From an uncultured Bacteroides sp. (lineage in GTDB: Bacteria > Bacteroidota > Bacteroidia > Bacteroidales > Bacteroidaceae), in assembly GCA_900546645.1 (NCBI GenBank), contig URDR01000063.1, positions 1 to 18,240 of the forward strand: a stretch of DNA of 18,240 bases, given 5' to 3'. The number at the start of each line of letters is the position of its first letter. Position 1 is the first letter of the stretch. Below, one piece after another: positions 8,550-17,000 of the stretch. Under the pieces are notes generated by a model. It saw nothing but the letters and a program-made list of their open reading frames with translations. It was not told the DNA's origin and searched no databases. Both the position numbers and the translations under genes were made by a program.

Positions 8550-10751
8550 ATGATTAAAAAAATAATATATCTGGCATTTCTTTTGCCATTGGCAGGAAAT
8601 GCACAAACAACAGTCATAAAGCCATTGGTCAAACAACCTACCGCTTTTGCTATCATAACAGATAACCAAACTTATGCAAATACCAAAGATGCCATGCATC
8701 AGTACAAAACTGCGGTTGAAGATGATGGTTTGGCAACTTATCTGATCAGCGGTGACTGGCAAAATCCAGATCAAGTCAAACAGATAATCATCAAAACATA
8801 TCAAGAATGCCCTTCATTGGAAGGTCTGGTTTTAATCGGCGATGTGCCTGTCGCATTGGTACGTAATGCGCAACACATGACTACTGCATTCAAAATGAAT
8901 GAGAAAGCCTTTCCTTGGGATCAGTCTTCCGTACCTACCGACCGCTTTTATGATGATCTGAACTTAAAGTTTGAGTTCATCAGGCAAGACTCAGTAAATC
9001 ATCAGCATTTCTACTACAAATTGACAGAAGACAGTCCCCAGCGGCTAAATCCTACTTTCTATTCAGCTCGTATCAAGTATCCGGAAAAAAAGGAAGGGGA
9101 TAAATATGCGGCCATTGCCTCATATCTGAAGAAAGCTGCTGCTGCCAAGGCAGATAAGCATAATCAATTAGATCGGGTATTCTCATTCAATGGTGCTTCT
9201 TACAATTCCGATTGCCTGATTGTATGGATGGATGACGAAAAAGCTTATATGGAGAACTTTCCATTAGCTTTTGGTCGTCAAATGGGATTCAAACATTGGA
9301 ACTTCCGAATGAAACACCCTATGAAATATAAGTTATTCAGCGAATTGCAACGAAAGGACCTTGACTTATTTATGTTTCATGAACATGGAATGCCAACAGG
9401 GCAGCTTATTAATGATGAATTGGCATGCACTGATTTCAATAATCGTTATAAAATGTTGAAGAGTACACTTTATAATGCAGTCATGTCCCATGTTGGAAAA
9501 CGTGACAAAGACACCTTACGTATTCAGATGCAGGAAAAACGACAAGTGAATGAGGTGTTTTTTAAAGACCTGGACAATCCTAAGTTCTGGGAAGCAGACT
9601 CTCTTCACTACGCTGATGAACGTATCGTAACGGAAGATTTAATGAAGAGAAATCTTTCCACTAATCCGAAGATGATAATGTTTGATGCGTGCTACAACGG
9701 TTCTTTTCACGAAAACGACTATATAGCAGGACAATATATCTTTAATGACGGTCAGACATTAGTAGCACAAGGAAATACCCGTAACGTATTGCAAGACCGC
9801 TGGACTATTGAAATGATTGGTTTGTTGTCCCATGGTGTACGAGCCGGGCAATACAATAAGCTAATCGTATCACTTGAAGGTCATTTGTTTGGTGATCCCA
9901 CTTTCCGTTTTGCTCCTATCGAAGCCAATACTTTAAGTACCGATATAACAATACACAAAGATGACAAAGCCTATTGGAAGAATTTGTTAAACAGCCCATA
10001 CGCTGATGTACAAAGTTTGGCCATGCGTATGCTGGCTGACGCCGATACCCAAAAGGAATTATCTCCGTTGCTCCTGAAGAAGTACCGGGAAAGTGGCTTC
10101 AATACGGTTCGTATGGAAGCTATCAAGTTGTTGAGCCGTTATCAGGACGACAACTTCATCGAAGCATTACGCGAAGGTTTGAACGATACTTATGAAATGG
10201 TAGCTCGCCAAAGTGCCATTTATGCTGGATTTGTAGGTGACGATTCCTTATTGCCCGCTATTGTGGAAGCATTGGTCGAACATAATGAACGCTTACGCGT
10301 ACAAATGAGTGCCAACAAGGCTTTAAGCCTTTATCCGAAAGAGAAAGTAGAAAAGACAATAGAAGACTTTTATGCAAAAGTTGACCGTTTGAATGAAAAC
10401 GAAGAGAAAAAACGATTACTAAGAAGCCTGGAAAGAATGTTTGTACAAGAGGCAAAAGTCCATCAGACCTTGATGGATGTAGCTGCACCGGAAGCAAAAC
10501 GTATCAGTGCAATCCGCAATGTGCGTAACTATACATTCCATTTCCACGTGGATGATTATTTGAATGTAATTCGTGATGCCGGTAATCCACAGGAAGTACG
10601 TGTAGTAATGGCCGAAGCATTAGGTTGGTTTACTAATTCTGTACAACGGCCACACATTCTTGAAGAAATAAAGAAGATGCAACAAACAGCCAATCTTCCG
10701 GAAGATTTAAAAGCAGAGCTTGAACAGACAATCAAAAGATTAAGTTTATAA
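8550..10751 (+). CDS. Gingipain-like (C25) protease with HEAT-like repeats, copy 2
   Basis: A 733-residue paralog of the gene before it, same layout. The ATG at 8550 is preferred over the in-frame TTG at 8544 because it starts a normal signal peptide (MIKK, hydrophobic core, GNAQ at residues 16-19). The spacing from the previous stop is 6 bases, so translation is likely coupled. Key residues are His279 in FHEHGMP and Cys381 in FDACYNGSF, with GDPTFRF at about 448-454 and SVPTDRFYDDL at about 127. The HEAT-like region starts near Ser482 (SPYADVQ) and ends with the shared EALGWFTNS block and a charged helix. Copy 2 differs from copy 1 across most surface positions, which argues for old duplication and perhaps different cleavage specificities. 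No T9SS tail or membrane anchor was seen. Confidence 0.8.
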   Translation: MIKKIIYLAFLLPLAGNAQTTVIKPLVKQPTAFAIITDNQTYANTKDAMHQYKTAVEDDGLATYLISGDWQNPDQVKQIIIKTYQECPSLEGLVLIGDVPVALVRNAQHMTTAFKMNEKAFPWDQSSVPTDRFYDDLNLKFEFIRQDSVNHQHFYYKLTEDSPQRLNPTFYSARIKYPEKKEGDKYAAIASYLKKAAAAKADKHNQLDRVFSFNGASYNSDCLIVWMDDEKAYMENFPLAFGRQMGFKHWNFRMKHPMKYKLFSELQRKDLDLFMFHEHGMPTGQLINDELACTDFNNRYKMLKSTLYNAVMSHVGKRDKDTLRIQMQEKRQVNEVFFKDLDNPKFWEADSLHYADERIVTEDLMKRNLSTNPKMIMFDACYNGSFHENDYIAGQYIFNDGQTLVAQGNTRNVLQDRWTIEMIGLLSHGVRAGQYNKLIVSLEGHLFGDPTFRFAPIEANTLSTDITIHKDDKAYWKNLLNSPYADVQSLAMRMLADADTQKELSPLLLKKYRESGFNTVRMEAIKLLSRYQDDNFIEALREGLNDTYEMVARQSAIYAGFVGDDSLLPAIVEALVEHNERLRVQMSANKALSLYPKEKVEKTIEDFYAKVDRLNENEEKKRLLRSLERMFVQEAKVHQTLMDVAAPEAKRISAIRNVRNYTFHFHVDDYLNVIRDAGNPQEVRVVMAEALGWFTNSVQRPHILEEIKKMQQTANLPEDLKAELEQTIKRLSL

Positions 10752-10753
10752 AT

Positions 10754-12946
10754 ATGAATAAATACATCCTTTTGGCAATTACCGCTTTGTGCTTACAGGA
10801 TATGCAGGCGCAAACAGTTGTACATCCTAGTATAAAAACAAAGACTACTTTTGCAATTGTAGTCGATCAGAAAAGTTATGATGAAGCGAAAAGTGAAATT
10901 GATGCTTATCGTACCAGTATAGAAAAAGAAGGTTTAGGTACTTACTTGCTAATTGATGATTGGAAAAGGCCCGAACCTATTCGTGAGCAACTTGTCAAAT
11001 TGCATGAGAATGAGAAAACGCCTTTGGAGGGTTGCGTATTTATAGGTGACATCCCTATTCCAATGATTCGTGATGCACATCATCTATCTTCGGCTTTCAA
11101 AAGGTCTCCCAAAGCCAATTGGCAGAAATCAAGCGTTCCTTCCGACCGTTATTATGATGACTTCGGATTAAAATTTGATTATATTAAACAAGACAGTTTG
11201 ATACCTGACTATCATTATATGACATTGCGTGCTGATTCTAAACAGTATATTTCACCGGATATTTATTCGGCCCGTATCCGTCCATTACATTTAGAAGGTG
11301 AGAACCGTTATCAGATGCTACGCGATTACTTAAAAAAGGCAGTTGCCGAAAAAGCAAAGCAAAATGCATTTGACCAACTGACTATGGCCCGTGGCCATGG
11401 TTACAATTCTGAAGATCCTTTGGCATGGAGCGGTGAGCAAATAGCCTTACGTGAGCAATTGCCGCAAATATTCAAATCGGGTAATACAGTGAAGTTCTAT
11501 GATTTTAACATGCGCTATCCGATGAAACCATTATACTTGAACGAGATTCAGCGCGAAGGATTAGATGTCATGCTATTCCATCACCACGGTGGCCCCACCA
11601 TGCAGTATATCAATGGCTATGAAAATGGTTCCGGTATTAATTTGAGTATTGAGAATGCCAAAATATTCTTGCGAAGCAAAGTGCCTTCATACGCCAAGAA
11701 ACATGGGCGTGAAGCTGCTATCAAAGAATATGCCAAGCAGTATGGGGTGCCTGAAAGTTGGTGTGCGGAAGCTTTCGATGAGGAGAAAATAAAATCGGAT
11801 TCCATTGTAAACCGTAATATGGATATCTATACTGAAGATATTCGTCTTTTGACTCCTAATGCGCGTTTTATATTGTTCGATGCTTGTTTCAACGGTTCTT
11901 TCCATTTGGATGACAACATTGTAGGCTCTTATATATTCAATAAGGGTAAGACCATTGCTACTATGGGATGTACGGTTAACACCATTCAAGATAAATGGCC
12001 GGATGAATTTCTCGGCTTGTTAGCTGCCGGTATGCGCATCGGGCAGTTCACTCGTTTTACCTGCTTCTTGGAAAATCATCTGATCGGTGACCCGACTTTT
12101 CACTTCACCAATAATGCCGGGCTGGATATGGACATCAACCAAGCTTTAGTTGCGCAGGAAGGAAATGTTACATTCTGGAAAAAACAGCTGAATTCCCCTA
12201 TGGCTGACATGCAGGCAATGGCGCTCCGTCAATTGTCAATGGCAAATTATAGTGGTCTCGTTGAGTTGCTGAAGAAAAGTTACCACGAATCGAACTATTT
12301 CGTTGTGCGGTTGGAAGCATTACGCCTATTAGCTTTGAACTATCCGACAGAGGTTGCCGATGTATTGCAGACAGCCATGAACGACAGTTATGAACTGATC
12401 CGTCGTTATGCGGTGGAATACGTTGAAAAGAATTGCAATCCGGAATTGTTGCCGGCATGGATAGAAAGCTATTTATTACGCGGACATGAAAACCGCCATC
12501 GTTTCAGAATTTTTAGTGCTATCAACACGTTCGACCATGATATGGCTTTGAATGAATTGAAGAAACAGGCTGCCGATTGGTCTTTCTACGATTCTTCCTA
12601 TGTGAATGAATTGTTAGAATACCTTCCTCGCCAAAAGAAAGGACTTGAAAGAGATTTTGCACTTATTGACAGTCCGGAAAGTACTACCAAACAGATACAA
12701 AGCGAAATAAGTAGGTTCCGAAATAAACCTATTGCTAAAGCTATTGAGCCATTACTGAACATTATAAAAAATGAAAGCCAAGAAGAAGAACTTCGCATAT
12801 TGGCTGCTGAAACATTAGGCTGGTATAATTTATACTATAATAAAGCAGATATAATCAAAGAACTTAACACATTTAGAACTTCCAATCAAAAGCTAATGAA
12901 CGAAGTTACCAAAACAATTAATAGGCTGAAAAGTCAAAATAGGTAG
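10754..12946 (+). CDS. Gingipain-like (C25) protease with HEAT-like repeats, copy 3
   Basis: A 730-residue paralog, starting only 2 bases after the previous stop. The signal peptide ends MQAQ at residue 20. The fold pattern is kept: SVPSDRYYDDFG (127-138), IYSARIR (170-176), catalytic-type Cys378 in FDACFNGSF and GDPTFHF (445-451). The His motif is altered to FHHHGGP (His276-278), against FHEHGMP in the other two. The aligned dyad residue is His278, which still precedes Gly. The HEAT-like array begins near Ser481 (SPMADMQ) and includes NDSYELIRR. The C-terminus (AETLGWY to TINRLKSQNR) lines up with those of the other copies, so the protein looks full length even though an IS256 remnant begins within a few bases of the stop. 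Probably periplasmic. Confidence 0.8.
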   Translation: MNKYILLAITALCLQDMQAQTVVHPSIKTKTTFAIVVDQKSYDEAKSEIDAYRTSIEKEGLGTYLLIDDWKRPEPIREQLVKLHENEKTPLEGCVFIGDIPIPMIRDAHHLSSAFKRSPKANWQKSSVPSDRYYDDFGLKFDYIKQDSLIPDYHYMTLRADSKQYISPDIYSARIRPLHLEGENRYQMLRDYLKKAVAEKAKQNAFDQLTMARGHGYNSEDPLAWSGEQIALREQLPQIFKSGNTVKFYDFNMRYPMKPLYLNEIQREGLDVMLFHHHGGPTMQYINGYENGSGINLSIENAKIFLRSKVPSYAKKHGREAAIKEYAKQYGVPESWCAEAFDEEKIKSDSIVNRNMDIYTEDIRLLTPNARFILFDACFNGSFHLDDNIVGSYIFNKGKTIATMGCTVNTIQDKWPDEFLGLLAAGMRIGQFTRFTCFLENHLIGDPTFHFTNNAGLDMDINQALVAQEGNVTFWKKQLNSPMADMQAMALRQLSMANYSGLVELLKKSYHESNYFVVRLEALRLLALNYPTEVADVLQTAMNDSYELIRRYAVEYVEKNCNPELLPAWIESYLLRGHENRHRFRIFSAINTFDHDMALNELKKQAADWSFYDSSYVNELLEYLPRQKKGLERDFALIDSPESTTKQIQSEISRFRNKPIAKAIEPLLNIIKNESQEEELRILAAETLGWYNLYYNKADIIKELNTFRTSNQKLMNEVTKTINRLKSQNR

Positions 12947-12949
12947 AAT

Positions 12950-13165
12950 CATCCAAACGATGAGATAGACCGGATCCAAAGGGCGGTTCTGCCATTCCTG
13001 AGCAGCCTGGTTGACTTTGTTCGTGATGATGGAAATAGCTGATGTGGACAGTTCTATCTCATAGATTTCACGCATCTCCTCTTCTATGTCTGACACGCTC
13101 ATTCCTTTGGCATATAGGGAGATAACAAGTTTTTCTTTAATATTATCGACACTATACAGGGACAT
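12950..13165 (-). pseudogene. Internal fragment of an IS256-family (Mutator) transposase
   Basis: About 72 codons on the minus strand read like the middle of an IS256-type transposase: ISLYAKGMSVSDIEEEMREI, then STSAISIITNK, then EWQNRPLDPVYLIVWM. Full proteins are about 400 residues. The segment begins just after an in-frame TGA (13166-13168) and stops after VWM, where family members carry the first catalytic Asp (VWMD or similar). The frame then runs into the antisense of protease copy 3. Both ends are missing, so it is inactive. It abuts the operon's last stop codon and marks a past insertion or deletion. Confidence 0.82.
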
Positions 13166-13250
13166 TCAGTAAATGTCTATAGTATAACTCCTCAACCAGT
13201 TCCAGACACCAATCATTAAAACAGGGATATTCCTAAAATAATAAAATTTA

Positions 13251-13286
13251 AGGCAACTAATTCATTGCGAGTTAGTTGCCTTTTTT
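13251..13286 (+). terminator. Rho-independent terminator at the left edge of an IS element
   Basis: AGGCAACTAA (13251-13260) pairs perfectly with TTAGTTGCCT (13272-13281) around an 11-base loop, followed by TTTTTT on the plus strand. It would stop transcripts coming from the protease operon. Its position just ahead of the transposase gene suggests it belongs to the IS and blocks read-through from outside, a known IS feature. Confidence 0.75.
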
Positions 13287-13295
13287 GTATCTTTA
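13265..13295 (+). promoter_or_regulatory. Possible transposase promoter
   Basis: TATCTTTA (13288-13295) is one base from the -7 consensus TAnnTTTG, and TTG at 13265-13267 lies 20 bases upstream. It overlaps the terminator hairpin, so the match may be fortuitous. The transposase ATG is about 60 bases downstream. Confidence 0.3.
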
Positions 13296-13355
13296 AGCAT
13301 TCCCCCCAAAAAACGGTTTGACGGCCAAAACGGGGGTAATCTAAAATAAAAACAC

Positions 13356-14087
13356 ATGGTAAAGATACAAAAAATCTCAGAAATCGAACCTCGTTTAGGT
13401 TTTACCGAGTTCGATATGCTAAAAAAATATCGTCAAAGTTTTGCAACGAGTGAATTAGGTCGCCTCCATGCTCTGTTTCCTTTCTCGGAACTGGCCCGAC
13501 AAATGCATTTGAAGTCCTCTGCTTTGGGTCGTAAAAGTTATTTTTCTCCCGAAGGTAAAATAGCCTTGATGGTCTTGAAGTCCTATACCAACTTTTCCGA
13601 TGCACAACTGATTGAGCATTTAAACGGTAATATTCATTACCAGTTGTTTTGTGGTGTTCAGATTGATCCGCTTCATCCACTAACCAATCCTAAAATCGTT
13701 AGTGCAATTCGTCAGGAACTAGCGCATCGCCTTGACGTTGAGCCCCTCCAGCTCATTCTTGCCGAGCATTGGAAACCTTATCTTGAGAACCTTCATGTCT
13801 GTATGACCGATGCCACCTGTTATGAAAGTCATCTGCGTTTTCCTACTGATACCAAACTCTTATGGGAAGGTATTGTATGGCTTCATCGTCATCTGTGCAA
13901 ACATTGCCAGACCTTGCACATACAACGTCCCCGTAACAAGTATCTTGATGTACGCCGTGCCTATCTTGCTTATAGCAAACTGCGTAAACGCAGGAAATCA
14001 CAGACTCGTATGATTACACGAAGGTTACTTCAGTTATTGGAAAATTCAATACTGCCAACAGATAATCCAAATGATCGCCTGTCATAA
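13356..14087 (+). pseudogene. Transposase, IS5/IS1182-like, 3'-truncated
   Basis: A 243-codon frame. Residues 1 to about 225 resemble the N-terminal half of a DUF772-type DDE transposase: SELGRLHALFPFSELA, then FSPEGKIALMVLKSYTNFSD, then NGNIHYQLFCGV. MTDATCYES carries the likely first catalytic Asp (Asp152). PTDTKLLWEGI and RPRNKYLDVRRAYLAYSK follow. The later acidic residues of the DDE triad should lie further on and are missing. The last 15-20 codons before the stop at 14087 are antisense to the restriction-modification gene, so they are not transposase. The fragment should be inactive. The family assignment comes from remembered motif patterns; the exact IS name is unknown. Confidence 0.78.
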
Positions 14088-17000
14088 TATAACAGGCATT
14101 GTTCATTACATAATTGTTGGCATCATATGCAAAAGCCATTTGGTTTCCGATTATTTTCCATACAATTTTTGGCTTAGAAAAATCCTCCCAATAACTGATG
14201 CTATCTTGTGTTTCAAACCACTCGTTACTAGTTTTCTTTCGGGCTTTTATTTTTTTGCCATTAACAATATGAGTTTCTCCTGTTTGTTCTAAACGCTCTA
14301 TGCCAATTGACAGAAGATAATTTTTCACCGCAGGATAACTTTCTATATCATAATGCCGCGAAGGAAATGTGGCTATAATCCACAAGTCCGCCCATTCATA
14401 TTCATATCTCTTGATATCCCTGCCACGAAGAATCGGTCGTATAAGTTCAGCCGTCCGAACACGTTCATCTTCTGTTTGACAATTCGCTAGTATCTCATCA
14501 CGCTTTTCGGTAGAAATGATAAAAGCATCATTGAAACCAGTTTTTATCCCATAGTTGATTTGGATGTTCCAATCCTTCAAGGGTATTCCCACAGACTCAA
14601 TCTTCTGCTTGATGCTCTGTTCAATGGGAGACAATATCACCCATGGGATAGAATCTGCAAAGTTACACTTCACGCCTTGTTGCTGCACGAAATCGCTCAA
14701 ATTATTCAAGCCATTCGAATCTTGTACCAAACAAGCTTGTGTGTTAAAAATATTTGCTGCTTTTTGAGATAAAAGAATATTTGCTTCTACCGTTATTGCA
14801 TCGAATATTTTTATACCTGCAAAATCTACCAACATAATAGGATTGGTCTTGCTTGCGAAATAACCTCGCAAGGCTTCACCATACCCTGCACGCATCCATT
14901 TATTAGACGTGATATAGCAAAGAAAACCATTGGGAGTAAGCAGGTTCATACCCAACTCATAGAAGAGGCAGTAAATATCACCAGTGCGTGCATAAGTTAT
15001 GTAACCCATGCATTCTAATACATCGGCACTCTTACCCATAGATTGTAACTGAATGTAAGGTGGATTGCCAATGATACAGTCAAATCCCAAGAAGTTGCCT
15101 TCGGCATCGAGTACTTCTGGAAACTCTATACGCCATTCGAATGCACCAAGATAAATTTTGTTGGAGCGTATTTCCTCAAATATATTTTCTAAAGTCGCAA
15201 TTTCTTTCTTTAAATCGGCAATGCGCTTGTCCGACGCTTTCTTTTCCTTTTTTGTCGGTTCAAACAGTTGAGGCGCTTGTAAGTTTGCCAACTCAGAGCG
15301 GCGTTTGTTCAATCTAACCAATCGTGCATCCCGGCGGTTGATCTCTGTTTTCAGTTTCGACTTGATTTCTGTTATAAACGTTTCCAAATCCTGCTTTTCG
15401 CTTTTACTTTGGGCATTTTTATATTTAGCTACAGCCTCCTTATATTGGCTGATGCTGATACTAGACTCTCGCAGTACGGTCTGAATACTGTCTGTCAAAG
15501 CGAATCGGTGAAGCAAAGAATTTCCACATTTGATGTTAATGTCGATATTTGGTAAGGTTTCTAAATAAGTGTAATTACTTTCAGCCGTATAGTAAGCATT
15601 CTTCAACAATTCAATCCACAGTCGTAGGCGGCAAATCTTCACAGAGTTGGGGTTAATATCAACGCCAAATAAACAGTTCTCAATGATTTGACGCTTCTCC
15701 TTGAAAAGAGTTTCCTGCATGCGGCGACTTTCCGCATTGAGTGGGTTGTAAGCAAATAAATTACCTTCGGTATCGGTAACAATCAGCTCGTCATTTTCAA
15801 TGGCAAGTTGATAGTCCGCTTTGCGGATACGCTTACCGGTAGCATCTACCAAAATACCTAATTCGTATTTCAAGAGTATCAGTTCATTGAGAGCAGACAC
15901 AAGAAAGTGACCCGAACCAACAGCTGGATCACACAGTCGCAAACTGTTAATTAGTTCATTAGCTTCGACTATATTGTCAATATGGTTGTATAGTTCTATA
16001 CGGGTGGTACAATTCCAGCCATAATAACCATTAAACTTTTGCAACACGGTCTTGGTGATTGCTTCACGGCACATGAACATAGTGATAAAGCCTGGAGTGA
16101 ATACTGAACCATCCTTGTGACCATTTATTTTCTCGAATATAAGCCCTAAAACAGAAGCATTGATGAGTGTTTTAGCCTCTTCTTGCACTTCTTCACTGCC
16201 TTCGCTCGCAAAGTTATAAGCGTCGAGAAAAGCAAACAAATATTGCAGGGTGGGTAATGCGTTGACTTGTAGATTGCGTTTTTTATTTCGTAATACGCTA
16301 CTCGCCAAGACAGGAAGTACCGTACGTTGTGAAAGGCTGTTTATCTTAATTGTTTTACTTTCCAAATCTGTCACCTCGAAAAGAGAACTGTTAAGATAGG
16401 GAACGTAAGCAAAATCACGCATAATGGAGTGTGTGCGGCTGCCCATGTCACGTGCAAGCACTTGGAAAAAGAGTGTGTTGAGATCATCATAGTCATGAAT
16501 CTTAGTTATTGAAAGAAATTTATAGATTGCATCTCCATTGTGGTATTTCAACATCTGAGCCTCCAACAGTTTCAAGAAAAGGATACGATTCATCCAAGTA
16601 ATACACAATTCCATTGCAACATTGAATAACCGTTCCTCATAATCATTCCCATACAAACGACCATTTATGTGACGCAAACAATCTTCTGCATCCAGTTGGT
16701 TAATAGTATTCTCTAGTAATGAAGCCTCGTCACGCCGTTCCACAGCTTTGCGTACAATCACGGTTTTATTATTCTCTTTGCGTTCCTCAATACCAATAAT
16801 GTGTAGCAGCTCAGTGTAGAATCCACGGTTGAGCGAATTGCTGTCATTTTGGAACGATAGCTTCAAAAGATGTGTATCGCTGAATATCTTATAAAGTTCG
16901 ATAAGTTTGCGTGAAGCGCTACTGTCTGTTCTATCAAGCAGGTGTTGATAGTCTTGTAAGTTGAAGTAAGTGTATTCAAGGCTATCTTTCACCTCCTCAA

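Larger units (their letters stand above)
13251..14045 (+). mobile_element. Truncated IS5/IS1182-like insertion sequence
   Basis: The left part of an insertion sequence: a terminator hairpin, a short leader and the first two-thirds or less of a transposase gene. The leader also has a C-run at 13302-13307 and a G-run at 13332-13336 that could pair. The right part is absent and the sequence passes directly into the 3' end of a restriction-modification gene. The left end cannot be fixed exactly because no terminal inverted repeat pair is available for comparison. The right limit is a junction estimated at 14020-14050. Confidence 0.65.

Noticed and set aside
6369..12946. Caspase-like domains as an abortive-infection or immune effector system
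   Set aside because: All three proteins have signal peptides and sit with outer-membrane transport genes, so a cytoplasmic defence role does not fit.
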